A DNA stretch of 20,503 bases from an uncultured Actinomycetes bacterium (GCA_900313875.1 OMSY01000071.1:1-20503); one strand, 5' to 3'. Counted from the first letter of the stretch, positions 1 to 10,182 are shown. Program-made: numbers and translations. The notes: a model not told the origin generated them from the letters alone.

Positions 1-1571
1 ACCTCCGCGACACCATCGACCGCGGTGCAGGAGAAATGCACGGGCGGACGCCCTTGCGCGCGTCTGTTCTCCATGAGGACCGAGCGCACGAGATAGCGGG
101 GCACGAGGTTGCCCTGCCCGAACGGGGCGAGGATGCCGACCTCGTCGATGGTGGGGATGTCCACCTCCGAGAGGGACACCTCCATGTCGACGGTACGCGG
201 CACCTCGAAATCGGAGGCGGGCAGTTCGTCGAGCACCGCACAGAGACGGTCCCGGAACTCATCGAGGCGCGAGCTTTCCAGGGTGATGCCGACCGCCGCT
301 TCATGCCCACCGAACCTGACCAGCATGTCCGAACAGCTCTCGACCGCATGGAACAGGTCGACCTTGCCCACGCTGCGCCCCGACCCGAACGCCATCCCGT
401 CCTGGATGCTGAACAGCAACGTCGGGACCCGATACCGGCCGACGATGCGCGAGGCGACGATCCCCTTGACACCCTCGTGCCAATCCTCACCGCCCGCCAC
501 GATGGCACGCTGCCCGCGATAGGTGCGCTCGATCTCCGCATCCACCTTCCCGGTGAGCTCCGCCTCCATGGCACGCCGGGCGTCGTTGGCCTCCTCGAGA
601 CGCGTCATCGCATCCATCGCATCCACCATGTTGTCGGCGAGCAGCAGGTCGAGCGCGAGCATCGCGTCCCCCATGCGACCGGCGGAGTTGATGCGTGGGA
701 GCAGCGAGAAGGCAAGGGCATCGGCCGTGAGCTTCGCCTCCCGGGGATAGACCGCCTTGAACGCGGAGATGGCGAAGGATGGCCGCTCCTCCATCATGCG
801 GGTCCCCGCCGCCACGAGCGCACGGTTCTCACCCTGCAGGACCATCTGGTCCCCTATGGTCCCGAGCGTGGCAAGGTCCAGATACTCCCTCCAGAGCCCC
901 GGCATGCCATGGCGCTCCCCGAGCAGTTGCACGAGCTTGAGCGCCACGCCCACACCGGCGAGCTCGCGGGAGGGGCACCCATCATCGAGCTTGGGGTCTG
1001 CGACCGGAACGCCCTGGGGCACCGAATCCGCAGGCTCATGATGGTCGGTCACCGCGACACGGATTCCCCGCTCCTGCAGCAAGACGACCTCGTCGGCCGC
1101 CGCGATACCGTTGTCCACGGTGATGACGAGGTCGGGCTCACGCTCGACGATGCGCTCGATCACCGCAGGACTGAGGCCGTATCCCTCACCGAGCCTCCGG
1201 GGGATGATCGCGAAGACCTCGCCCCCGAGCCTCCGCAGTGCACGCACCATCACGGCGGTGGCGCTCACGCCATCGGCATCGAAGTCACCCAGGACGCAGA
1301 TGCGGCTCCCGGACCCGAGCGCCCAATCGACGAGGTCCGCCACCTCATCGATCCCCGGGATGACCCGTGGGTCCTCCCAGTCGCGTTCGAGGGAGGGGGT
1401 AAGGAAGCGCTCGGCGGCATCGACGGTCGCCACACCGCGCGAGACGAGGAGGTGCGCCGTGACACGCGAGAGACCCAGCGCGGCGGAAAGCCGACGAACC
1501 GCCTCCTCATCGACCACGGGCAGCGCATAGCCCCCGACCGACCGGTCGGGGGCCGCATGCGTATCGATCAT
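1..1571 (-). CDS. recJ: Single-stranded-DNA-specific exonuclease RecJ (3' end outside window)
   Basis: RecJ degrades ssDNA 5' to 3' in recombinational and mismatch/base-excision repair. The frame opens with ATG at 1571 and stays open to the window edge, giving 523 visible residues; family members are about 560-580 or longer, so only a C-terminal part is missing. DHH-family metal motifs are all present: LGDFDADG at residues 94-101 (motif I), TVDNG at 151-155, TDHH at 175-178, and RINSAGRMGDA at about 293-303. The DHHA1 domain carries WHEGVKGIVASR at about 364-375 and FGGHEAAVG at 420-428. The start lies 21 bases after the secF stop, with GGGGA upstream as a modest ribosome site, so it is probably cotranscribed with secD-secF. 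No frame break was seen where I translated by hand. Confidence 0.93.
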   Translation of the reverse strand, partial: MIDTHAAPDRSVGGYALPVVDEEAVRRLSAALGLSRVTAHLLVSRGVATVDAAERFLTPSLERDWEDPRVIPGIDEVADLVDWALGSGSRICVLGDFDADGVSATAVMVRALRRLGGEVFAIIPRRLGEGYGLSPAVIERIVEREPDLVITVDNGIAAADEVVLLQERGIRVAVTDHHEPADSVPQGVPVADPKLDDGCPSRELAGVGVALKLVQLLGERHGMPGLWREYLDLATLGTIGDQMVLQGENRALVAAGTRMMEERPSFAISAFKAVYPREAKLTADALAFSLLPRINSAGRMGDAMLALDLLLADNMVDAMDAMTRLEEANDARRAMEAELTGKVDAEIERTYRGQRAIVAGGEDWHEGVKGIVASRIVGRYRVPTLLFSIQDGMAFGSGRSVGKVDLFHAVESCSDMLVRFGGHEAAVGITLESSRLDEFRDRLCAVLDELPASDFEVPRTVDMEVSLSEVDIPTIDEVGILAPFGQGNLVPRYLVRSVLMENRRAQGRPPVHFSCTAVDGVAE

Positions 1572-1592
1572 CGTCGGAATCCCCATCCAGGC

Positions 1593-2570
1593 CTATTGGG
1601 CCTGGGCGGCAGCAGCCTCGCGCTCGAGCTGCTTGCGCCTGCGCGTGGAGGGCAGGTCATCGGGATACCGCTTCTTGAGCTTGGCGTACTTGGGCTCACG
1701 TTCCTTCCAGAGCACGTACAGCGGCGTCGAGATGGCGATCGAGGAATAGGCACCGCAGACGAGACCGATGGCCATGGCGAACGCGAAGTCCTTCAGGGTC
1801 TCGCCGCCGAAGAAGAGCAGGACGAGAACGGGGATGAGCTGCGCGAGTGCCGTGTTGACGGTACGGATGAACACCTGGTTGATCGAGTGGTTGGCCAGCT
1901 TCATGAGCGAGCACTTCATCTTGCCCTCCTCGGCGTTGTCCACGATACGGTGGAACACGACGACCGTGTCGTAGAGGGAGTAACCGAGGATGGTGAGGAG
2001 CGCCGCGATGACGTTCGGGGTGATCTCGCGACCGACGATCGCGTAGATGCCGATGACGATGATGAGGTCATGGAACAGCGCGACGACCGCCATGACGCCC
2101 ATCTTGAACTGGAAACGCCAGGCGATGTAGATGACGATCGCGATGATGGAGACGAAGAAGGCCATGATCGAGCTGCGCGTGATGTTGCCGCCCCAGTCCG
2201 GTCCGATGGTCGTGACCTGATACGAGTCGGTGGGGAGACCGAACCTCTCAGCGATCTGCTGCGCCTCGGCAGCGGCCACATCGGGGTTGGTCTGCGAGGT
2301 GCGCACGAGGAAGCCCGGCTCCCCGTTGCTCACGACGGTCTGGATGACGACCTCGGTCTCATCGGTCTCATCGAACGCGCTGCGCATGTCGGCGATGTCG
2401 ATGTCGCCGACGTTGTTGAAGGCGATGGACGTACCACCGGTGAACTCGATACCGAAGTTGAGCCCACGGAACGCCACCACGGCGATCGTGATGACGATGA
2501 ACACCGCCGAGATGATGAACATGATGTTGCGGTTGCCGAGGAAGTTGATGTCCTTCATGCGCCTATGCAT
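1593..2570 (-). CDS. secF: Protein translocase subunit SecF
   Basis: SecF pairs with SecD in the inner membrane and uses the proton-motive force to help complete Sec-dependent export. The protein has an N-terminal membrane segment at about residues 17-35, then the family motif FGIEFTGGTS at about 39-48, a periplasmic domain, and a C-terminal block of five membrane helices including LLTILGYSLYDTVVVFHR and an ETLKDFAFAMAIGLVCGAYS stretch. The start at 2570 (325 aa) gives MHRRMKDINFLG and has AGAGGGGG just upstream. It overlaps the secD stop by 8 bases, implying translational coupling. A start at 2615 (340 aa) is open but lies deep in secD. The usual N and D in the GYSxNDT...FDR signature are Y and H here, while the R is kept. 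Confidence 0.95.
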   Translation of the reverse strand: MHRRMKDINFLGNRNIMFIISAVFIVITIAVVAFRGLNFGIEFTGGTSIAFNNVGDIDIADMRSAFDETDETEVVIQTVVSNGEPGFLVRTSQTNPDVAAAEAQQIAERFGLPTDSYQVTTIGPDWGGNITRSSIMAFFVSIIAIVIYIAWRFQFKMGVMAVVALFHDLIIVIGIYAIVGREITPNVIAALLTILGYSLYDTVVVFHRIVDNAEEGKMKCSLMKLANHSINQVFIRTVNTALAQLIPVLVLLFFGGETLKDFAFAMAIGLVCGAYSSIAISTPLYVLWKEREPKYAKLKKRYPDDLPSTRRRKQLEREAAAAQAQ

Positions 2571-3975
2571 CGCCAAGCCCCCTCTCCAGAGCAGCTGCCT
2601 CGGCAGCGTGACCATCCTCGAGGTCGCCGTTGATACCCCAGAAGACGGGATGCTTCTGGAAGGAACCGTTGGCGAGCAGCCTGATGAGCGGCATCTTGAA
2701 CACGAACAGCGTCACAAGGTCGCAGATGATACCGAGTGCAAGCGTGAGACCGAAGCCCTTGACCGTGCCGATGGCGACGAAGAACAGCGCGAGGGCGGAG
2801 ACGAGCGTGACGAGGTCGGCGTCGACAGAGGTGCCGATCGCGTGACGGACGCCCGAGAGCGATGCGGCCTTGACCGAACGGCCCATGCGGATCTCCTCCT
2901 TGACGCGTTCGAGCACGAGGATGGAGGAGTCCGCCGCCAAGCCGATCGTGAGCACGATACCCGCCATGCCGGCCATCGACAACGCGAACAGGCCGTAATG
3001 CGAGAGCACGGCCAGGAGGCCGAGATAGAGAATCGCGAACACGCCGAGGTTCGCAACCGTGAGCAGCCCAAGTCCACGATAGAAGAACAACAGGTAGACT
3101 GCCACGATCGCGAAGCCGATACCGGCCGCGAGCACGCCCTTGGCAAGCGAGTCCTGACCGAGGGTGGGACCGACGACACGCGACTCGGAGAAGACCAGGT
3201 TCACGGGAAGAGCGCCACTCTCGAGAACGGTCTTGAGCGCCTTGGCCTCATCCACCGTGTAGTTGCCCGTGATCTGGACCTGACCGTTGGTGATGGCGGA
3301 CTGCACCGCAGGGGCCGAGTTCACGACGCCATCGAGCACGATGGCGATCTGCCCATGTGTGGCCACGAGGTCGGTCGAGACATCGGCAAAGGCCTTGGTG
3401 CCGGCGTCGTCGAGCTGGAGGTCCACCGCGTAGTCAGCGCTCGTCTGGCTCGCCTTGCCCACGGAGACACCGGAAAGCGAATCGCCCGTCATGAATGCGG
3501 TGTAGGTGCCGGGCTCCAGCGGAACGTTCTCCTGGCCACTCGTGATCGCCGCAAGGGCGTCCTGGTCGGTGATGGTGCGCAGGTCGACGAACTCGAGCGT
3601 TCCGGTCTTGCCGATGGTGGAGATGGCCTCATCCGCATCGGTCAGGCCGGGGATCTGGACCAGGATGTTGTTGGAACCCTGAGCCTGCACCGTCGCCTCG
3701 CTGGCACCGAGCTTGTTGACACGGTTGGTGACGATGGTCACCGCCTCGTCGAGCTCCTCGGCGGTCACTGCGCTGCCATCGATATGGCTCGCGGTCATCG
3801 TGACCGACAACCCGCCCTGGATATCGAGACCCTGGGTGATCCTCTTGTTGAGAGGCGTGAAGCAGATGACGCTTGCCACCAACAGGACCGCGATGAGCAC
3901 CAACAAGCCGATGTACTGCTTGTCGGTCTTGTGCAGCCGCCTCCCGCCCTTCTTCTTGCGCTTCTTCTGAGCCAT
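2563..3975 (-). CDS. secD: Protein translocase subunit SecD
   Basis: SecD is the larger partner of SecF in the membrane complex that drives late steps of preprotein translocation. Starting at 3975 it is 470 aa: a very basic N-terminus (MAQKKRKKKGGRRL), a first membrane helix at about 20-40, the signature GLDIQGG at about 49-55, a large extracytoplasmic P1 region, and five C-terminal helices containing AGIVLTIGLAADSSILVLER, where the D matches the conserved aspartate linked to proton movement. AAAGGTG about 5 bases before 3975 supports this start; the longer frame to 4008 has its ribosome site pressed against the ATG. Unlike many genomes, no yajC lies between tgt and secD: the 218-bp gap is too short and holds no such frame. 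Confidence 0.95.
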   Translation of the reverse strand: MAQKKRKKKGGRRLHKTDKQYIGLLVLIAVLLVASVICFTPLNKRITQGLDIQGGLSVTMTASHIDGSAVTAEELDEAVTIVTNRVNKLGASEATVQAQGSNNILVQIPGLTDADEAISTIGKTGTLEFVDLRTITDQDALAAITSGQENVPLEPGTYTAFMTGDSLSGVSVGKASQTSADYAVDLQLDDAGTKAFADVSTDLVATHGQIAIVLDGVVNSAPAVQSAITNGQVQITGNYTVDEAKALKTVLESGALPVNLVFSESRVVGPTLGQDSLAKGVLAAGIGFAIVAVYLLFFYRGLGLLTVANLGVFAILYLGLLAVLSHYGLFALSMAGMAGIVLTIGLAADSSILVLERVKEEIRMGRSVKAASLSGVRHAIGTSVDADLVTLVSALALFFVAIGTVKGFGLTLALGIICDLVTLFVFKMPLIRLLANGSFQKHPVFWGINGDLEDGHAAEAAALERGLGDA

Positions 3976-4029
3976 CGGACACCTTTCAGATGAAATGGGA
4001 ACCTTCATCCCCTTCGTCGTTCCGGAGCA

Positions 4030-4035
4030 ATACTA
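4030..4035 (-). promoter_or_regulatory. Possible -10 element for secD-secF-recJ
   Basis: The minus strand reads TAGTAT about 55 bases upstream of the chosen secD start. No good -35 hexamer lies at 16-18 bases, so this is a weak candidate. The operon could also be read through from tgt. Confidence 0.3.
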
Positions 4036-4135
4036 CACCCGAACACGACCCACCATGACCTCATCGCCCAACCCTTCGGCAGCATGGCGGGCGCCACAGG
4101 GAACCGGGAACCGAACCGGGAGCGAACGGTCGATC

Positions 4136-4185
4136 GGCCGGCGGATGGCACGCTGCTCCCGGGAAGGGTGTGCCATCCGCCGGCC
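4136..4185 (-). repeat. Large perfect inverted repeat after tgt (possible terminator)
   Basis: Sixteen-base arms at 4136-4151 and 4170-4185 are perfectly complementary (GGCCGGCGGATGGCAC and its complement) around an 18-base loop. The structure starts 8 bases after the tgt stop codon. No U-tract follows on the transcribed strand, so it may be a factor-dependent terminator, an mRNA 3'-end stabiliser or a REP-like intergenic element rather than a classical intrinsic terminator. Confidence 0.6.
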
Positions 4186-4193
4186 ACAGCCTC

Positions 4194-6385
<2,192 letters not shown>

Positions 6386-6399
<14 letters not shown>

Positions 6400-7057
6400 G
6401 GGCATCCTTCCGTCCAAGCTCCATCCTGCTGCGGGCCTCTATGGCCGCACAGTACTGCTCTGCGGATGCCCGCGCAGCGCGACGTGCCTCCTTGGATGCC
6501 TTGCGGGCGGCGAAGCGCTCCTCACGTTCCCGCTTCGACTCCTCCATCGACAGATGGCAGCCGCAGTACCACTGACGGTACATGCGCATCTCCCGGCTCA
6601 GGATGGTCGCCTGCTGGTAATGGGGCCTGAAATCACGGAAACATGACCTGATGCCCGCCTCGGCAGCAGCACGCTCGAGCTCCTCGGCGATGACCTCGGT
6701 GAGCTGATACGGGCTCACCGAGAGCGTCGTCGTGATGGCCTCGAACCCATGTTCGACCGCATAGGCTGCCGTACGCTGCAGACGCATACGGTAGCAGGCC
6801 CGGCAGCGCTCTGCACGGTCCGTCCCATGCACGCCGACCTCATGCTCCCAGGTTTCGGGGTCATAGACCAGGGGAATCACCTCGATGCCCTCCCCGTCGG
6901 CCCAGGACTGGAGCGTCTCGAGGCGCTTGAGATACTCGGCCTCGGGGTGGATGTTGGGGTTGCTGTAGGCGATGGCGAGCTCATGGCCCTCCTCCTCGAG
7001 CAGCCTCACGGGCTCGAGCGAGCACGGACCGCAGCATGCATGAACCAGAATCCTCAT
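6386..7057 (-). CDS. queH: Epoxyqueuosine reductase QueH
   Basis: QueH reduces epoxyqueuosine to queuosine in tRNA, the last step of the pathway; it is the non-cobalamin alternative to QueG. The start at 7057 gives MRILVHACCGPC, the family N-terminus; the open frame extends further upstream to 7201 without conservation. All signature cysteines are present: C8, C9 and C12 in HACCGPC, C85 and C88 in CRACYRMR, and C165 and C167 in YRQWYCGC. TTTLSVSPYQ at 109-118 is also typical. Length is 223 aa. The C-terminus is rich in Lys, Arg, Glu and Ala and probably helical. AAGGAG lies about 11 bases before the ATG, which is somewhat far. First gene of the queuosine group. Confidence 0.95.
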
Positions 7058-7145
7058 CCCGCCATCGACTCCTTCCCCATCCACATGGTGCCGGCAAGAC
7101 CGGCATCGACCATCACACGATGTCCACCCTCGCGGCACATCCGCT

Positions 7146-7151
7146 ATCATA
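7146..7151 (-). promoter_or_regulatory. Possible -10 element for queH-queA-tgt
   Basis: The minus strand reads TATGAT about 90 bases before the queH start. The hexamer 17 bases upstream (GTGTCC at 7169-7174) is a poor -35, which would fit a promoter helped by an activator. A perfect dyad lies immediately upstream. Confidence 0.4.
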
Positions 7152-7176
7152 CGCCGCAACCGGCGGATGGACACCC

Positions 7177-7197
7177 GCGTATCCGGACCGGATACGC
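7177..7197. promoter_or_regulatory. Perfect 21-bp dyad, operator-like, upstream of queH
   Basis: Ten-base half-sites GCGTATCCGG and CCGGATACGC flank a single central base at 7187. The site sits just upstream of the weak -35 of the proposed queH promoter, a position typical of a dimeric regulator's operator. With a one-base spacer it would make a poor RNA hairpin unless loop-proximal pairs open. No regulator gene is nearby. Confidence 0.45.
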
Positions 7198-7218
7198 ACA
7201 TGACACCTGATAACGCAC

Positions 7219-7247
7219 GGGAGGGGCGGCTTCAAGCCACCCCTCCC
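7219..7247 (-). terminator. Hairpin after the cold-shock gene
   Basis: Arms 7219-7232 and 7234-7247 pair with a single G-U on the transcribed strand; the real loop is TTGAA or similar, leaving about 12 stem pairs. It begins 32 bases after the csp stop. No clear U-tract follows. Confidence 0.6.
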
Positions 7248-7279
7248 GATCAAGCCTCCAGGAAGAGACCTGGTGATAT

Positions 7280-7498
7280 CTATGCCTTGCGTACGTTGGA
7301 AGCCTGAGGCTTGCCTTCCTTGCCCTCGGTGATATCGAAGACCACTGCCTGGCCCTCCTCAAGGGTCTTGAACCCATCCATCTGAATCTCAGAGAAGTGC
7401 ACGAACAGATCGTCGCCACCCTCGCGCGAGATGAAGCCGTAGCCCTTCTTCTCGTCGAACCACTTGACCGTTCCCTCTACGTTCATTTCACCAGCCAT
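7280..7498 (-). CDS. csp: Cold-shock protein (CspA family)
   Basis: A small single-domain nucleic-acid-binding protein that melts RNA secondary structure, as a chaperone in cold or growth transitions. Starting at 7498 it is 72 aa ([18 protein letters not shown]...). RNP1 (KGYGFI, residues 18-23) and RNP2 (LFVHF, about 31-35) are both intact, and the fold ends in the usual ASNVRK. AAAGG seven bases before 7498 supports this start; an inner ATG at 7486 would give a 68-residue protein closer to family average. It has its own promoter, a leader of about 90 bases and a hairpin downstream, so it is probably monocistronic. Confidence 0.95.
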   Translation of the reverse strand: MAGEMNVEGTVKWFDEKKGYGFISREGGDDLFVHFSEIQMDGFKTLEEGQAVVFDITEGKEGKPQASNVRKA

Positions 7499-7588
7499 GC
7501 TTTGCCTTTCTTTCTGCCCTCGCGGGCATCTCACCACACGGTGCGCCTTGCCCGGTGCACCGCAAACCACGGGTTTCGAAACAACCCA
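7499..7588 (-). promoter_or_regulatory. Structured 5' leader of the cold-shock gene
   Basis: About 90 transcribed bases separate the predicted start site from the csp ATG. Three possible stems occur in order: GGGTT-family pairing near the 5' end around GTTTCGAAAC, CGGTGC with GCACCG in the middle, and GCCC-GCGA-GGGC shortly before the ribosome site. Long foldable leaders are known to control cspA-family mRNAs by temperature; action here is inferred. Confidence 0.45.
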
Positions 7589-7594
7589 ACGGAC

Positions 7595-7623
7595 AGTCTA
7601 CCGTTCCCGACCGCCACTCGCAA
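7595..7623 (-). promoter_or_regulatory. Promoter of the cold-shock gene
   Basis: Minus-strand -35 TTGCGA (7618-7623) and -10 TAGACT (7595-7600) are separated by exactly 17 bases, a good housekeeping-sigma pattern located between the folD stop and csp. Confidence 0.65.
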
Positions 7624-7653
7624 TAGGATATCAGGTCGCAAGACCCGAATGCC

Positions 7654-8502
7654 TCATCGTCCGACCGCCGCGAGCGCAGCCTTCGCCGCGTTCTTCATGA
7701 GGAGCGCACGCGTCATGGGACCGACCCCTCCTGGAACCGGGGTGATGAAGGAGGCGACCGGCTCCACCTCGTCGAAGACCACGTCGCCCACGAGGCCGTT
7801 CTCGGTCATGTTGGTGCCCACGTCGATGACCACCGCACCGGGCTTCACGTACGAAGCATCGACGAGGCCGGCCTTCCCGACCGCCGAGACGAGGATATCC
7901 GCCTCGCGGCAGATCTCCTGGAGACCCTGCGTATGCGAATGACAGAGCGTCACCGTCGCATTGGCGTTGGTGAGCAGGGTCGCAAGGGGACGTCCGACGA
8001 TGAGCGAGCGTCCGATGACCACCGCACGCTTGCCATCCGGGTCGATGCCATATTCCTCCAGCAGGCGCATCACGCCCGCAGGGGTGCAGCATTCGAAACA
8101 ATCCAGACCGCGCATGAGACGTCCGAGGTTGGCAGCGGTGAATCCGTCCACATCCTTCTCAGGGGAGATGTGGGCGATGACCTCCTCGGTGTCGAGATGC
8201 GAGGGGAGCGGCAGCTGGACGAGGATGCCATGGACGAAGGGATCATGGTTGTACTCGTCCACGATGGAGAGGAGTTCCTCCTGGGATGTCGAGGCGGGAA
8301 GATGCTCGTCGAACGCGTGGATACCGCACTCGACGCAATCGCGCGCCTTCATCCCCACGTACTTCGCACTCGCCGGGTCGTCGCCGACGAGGATGACGGC
8401 CAAGCCGGCTTCCACGTCCTTGGTCTTGGCCAGGGCCACATCGCGCGCAGCCTCCCGGCGAACCTTCTCGGCAACCGCCTTGCCATCGATGAGTGTTGCC
8501 AT
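7654..8502 (-). CDS. folD: Bifunctional methylenetetrahydrofolate dehydrogenase / methenyl-THF cyclohydrolase FolD
   Basis: FolD interconverts 5,10-methylene-, 5,10-methenyl- and 10-formyl-tetrahydrofolate in the cytosol, feeding purine and formyl-Met-tRNA synthesis. The 282-aa protein has the active-site Y48 and K52 in KYVGMKARDC, HGILVQLPLP, the EKDVDGF stretch, the nucleotide-binding VVIGRSLIVGRP and the terminal TPVPGGVGPMT. The ATG at 8502 is preceded by GGAAGGGG at a normal distance; a GTG at 8517 is also in frame but lies within that ribosome site. It is preceded by an extended -10 and followed by the separate csp promoter, so it may be transcribed alone. Confidence 0.97.
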   Translation of the reverse strand: MATLIDGKAVAEKVRREAARDVALAKTKDVEAGLAVILVGDDPASAKYVGMKARDCVECGIHAFDEHLPASTSQEELLSIVDEYNHDPFVHGILVQLPLPSHLDTEEVIAHISPEKDVDGFTAANLGRLMRGLDCFECCTPAGVMRLLEEYGIDPDGKRAVVIGRSLIVGRPLATLLTNANATVTLCHSHTQGLQEICREADILVSAVGKAGLVDASYVKPGAVVIDVGTNMTENGLVGDVVFDEVEPVASFITPVPGGVGPMTRALLMKNAAKAALAAVGR

Positions 8503-8532
8503 ACCTACCCCTTCCACTGTTCTGCCGGAGCC

Positions 8533-8541
8533 ATCATAGCA
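8533..8541 (-). promoter_or_regulatory. Extended -10 promoter of folD
   Basis: The minus strand reads TGCTATGAT, an extended -10 (TGn plus TATGAT), about 30 bases before the folD ATG; there is no good -35. The element is enclosed by an 8-base inverted repeat, CCGGAGCC at 8525-8532 and GGCTCCGG at 8569-8576, which could be an operator or chance in GC-rich DNA. Confidence 0.5.
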
Positions 8542-8580
8542 TGCCCCACCTCACGGAAGGACGACGCCGGCTCCGGGAAA

Positions 8581-9045
8581 TCAACCTGGGAGCACAGCCC
8601 CGGGAGGCTGTTCCACCCCGTAACGCGCCTCGAGCTCATGTCGCTCCTCCTCGTCCTTCGCACCGAGGGGATTGAGCAGCTCCTCGAGACGACGTGGGTC
8701 GTACTCGACCCCGAAGGCATCCGCGACCGAGCGGGCCTGCTGCCGACGCAGCCCGGCCTTGGCCACATACCCGTCGTCCTCGAGGTAGCCCGCCTCGAGC
8801 ATGAGCGCGTGCACGATGTATTCCGCAGCCGAGGCATCCATCGCGCCGAGCGAGAGGATGGCGGCCATGGATGCGGGCTCGAGCGCGAGCAGGACCTCCG
8901 GATCCATGTCGGCGGCGGTGCCGATGGTCTCCTCGAGGGCGAAGCGCGCCGATGCGTTGTCGCGCTTCCCGTGCAGTTCGAGCGCCCTGCGCAGACCTGC
9001 GGCGAAGGCGACCATCAGACGGATGAGGTAATCATGTTCGAGCAT
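8581..9045 (-). CDS. Hypothetical protein, helical, possibly DUF6483-like
   Basis: A 154-aa predicted cytosolic protein with no signal peptide or membrane helix. The N-terminus MLEHDYLIRLMVAFAAGLRRAL resembles, from memory, the 'x-DYxxRLI' opening of DUF6483 proteins of anaerobic Firmicutes and Actinobacteria; I could not test this. The rest is Ala/Leu/Glu-rich and probably all helical, with a central ALEPASMAAILSLGAMDASAAEY segment that looks like a helical-repeat pair and an acidic/basic C-terminal part. GGAAGGAG lies about 10 bases before the ATG at 9045; an open frame to 9093 is not preferred. It sits between ruvB and folD. Function unknown. Confidence 0.75.
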   Translation of the reverse strand: MLEHDYLIRLMVAFAAGLRRALELHGKRDNASARFALEETIGTAADMDPEVLLALEPASMAAILSLGAMDASAAEYIVHALMLEAGYLEDDGYVAKAGLRRQQARSVADAFGVEYDPRRLEELLNPLGAKDEEERHELEARYGVEQPPGAVLPG

Positions 9046-9159
9046 CGTCCATGCGCTCCTTCCGATACGATGCCACACGGCCGGGCATCCCATGGAGATG
9101 ATAACAGGCCCGGGAGCATGCCGGTGACCAGCCCTCCCGTCAACGAGAGCATCGGGGAA

Positions 9160-10182
9160 TCAGCCCTCGGGGTACGGCAGGCCGAGGTGCGCGAAGGCGC
9201 GGGGCGTGGCGACGCGGCCCTTGGGGGTGCGCAGGATGAGTCCTTGCTGCAGCAGGAAGGGCTCGTAGACATCGGCCAGGGTATCAGGGTCCTCGCCGAG
9301 GGCGCTCGCCATGGTGGTGAGTCCGACCGGCTTGCCCAGGAAGGTCCCGGCGAGCAGGGTGAGGATCTTGTTGTCCATCATGTCGAGCCCGAGCGCATCG
9401 ATCTCGAAGAAGGCAAGCGCCTCGCTTGCGGACCGACCGTCTATGCTCCCCCCACTGCGAACCTCGACGTAGTCGCGAACGCGCTTGAGGAGGCGGTTCG
9501 CCAGACGCGGGGTCCCGCGCGAGCGGCGCGCGATCTCGAGGGCACCCTCGTCGTCGATCGCGAGACCGAGGATGGAGGCGCTGCGCTTGACGATGGCCTT
9601 CAGGTCCTCCGGAGGATAGTAGTCCAGACGGAACTCGATGCCGAAGCGGTCCCTGAGAGGACCGGTGAGCAGCCCCGTACGCGTGGTGGCGCCGATGAGC
9701 GTGAAATGCGGGATGTCGAGTCGGATGGAACGCGCTGCAGGTCCCTTGCCGATGACGATGTCGAGGACATAGTCCTCCATGGCGGGATAGAGGATCTCCT
9801 CCACCATACGGTTGAGGCGATGGATCTCGTCGATGAAGAGCACCTCGCCCGGCTCGAGGTTCGTGAGGATCGCAGCAAGGTCTCCCTGCCGCTCTATGGC
9901 AGGACCGCTCGTGACCTTGATGGGCGCGTCGAGCTCGTTGGCGATGACGGAGGATATCGTCGTCTTCCCCAGTCCCGGGGGGCCGGAGAACAGGATATGG
10001 TCCAATGCATCTCCCCGGGCGCGCGCCGCGTCGATGAGAACCTGGAGGTTGTCCTTGATGCGCTCCTGGCCGATGTAGTCGCTGAGGTAACGGGGGCGCA
10101 GCGAGCGGTCGACCTCGAGGTCGTCATCGATCAGCGTGCCCGTCACGAGACGCCTGTCTGAATTCTCCCAGCTCGAGCTCAT
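9160..10182 (-). CDS. ruvB: Holliday junction branch migration ATPase RuvB
   Basis: RuvB forms hexameric AAA+ rings that pump DNA through the RuvA-bound Holliday junction. Numbering from 10182 (340 aa): Walker A GPPGLGKT at 67-74, Walker B FIDEIH at 116-121, sensor 1 GATTR at 164-168, the arginine-finger region PLRDRFG at about 175-181, and a C-terminal winged helix ending [10 protein letters not shown]. The start is uncertain: 10182 has a GGCGGTGA ribosome site, 10197 would follow the ruvA stop by one base, and 10206 is also in frame. All imply coupling with ruvA. Confidence 0.96.
   Translation of the reverse strand: MSSSWENSDRRLVTGTLIDDDLEVDRSLRPRYLSDYIGQERIKDNLQVLIDAARARGDALDHILFSGPPGLGKTTISSVIANELDAPIKVTSGPAIERQGDLAAILTNLEPGEVLFIDEIHRLNRMVEEILYPAMEDYVLDIVIGKGPAARSIRLDIPHFTLIGATTRTGLLTGPLRDRFGIEFRLDYYPPEDLKAIVKRSASILGLAIDDEGALEIARRSRGTPRLANRLLKRVRDYVEVRSGGSIDGRSASEALAFFEIDALGLDMMDNKILTLLAGTFLGKPVGLTTMASALGEDPDTLADVYEPFLLQQGLILRTPKGRVATPRAFAHLGLPYPEG

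Noticed and set aside
36..2633. 865-residue open frame on the plus strand
   Set aside because: It lies antisense to recJ and secF, is full of Arg, Asp, His and Gly with no domain pattern, and has the form expected of a shadow frame in GC-rich coding DNA.
2230..3993. 587-residue plus-strand open frame
   Set aside because: Antisense to secD; low-complexity charged composition, no ribosome site or motif.
4005..4187. 60-residue minus-strand frame between tgt and secD
   Set aside because: Overlaps the large hairpin and the putative promoter, no homology seen, not a YajC.
7632..7647. Short hairpin just after folD
   Set aside because: Six pairs including a wobble and no U-run; too weak to call a terminator.
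9081..9113. 6-bp inverted repeat between ruvB and the hypothetical gene
   Set aside because: CCGGGC/GCCCGG with a 21-base loop and no U-tract is easily expected by chance at this GC content.
7933..10161. 742-residue plus-strand open frame
   Set aside because: Spans the antisense of folD, the hypothetical gene and ruvB; crosses real gene boundaries and shows no family features.
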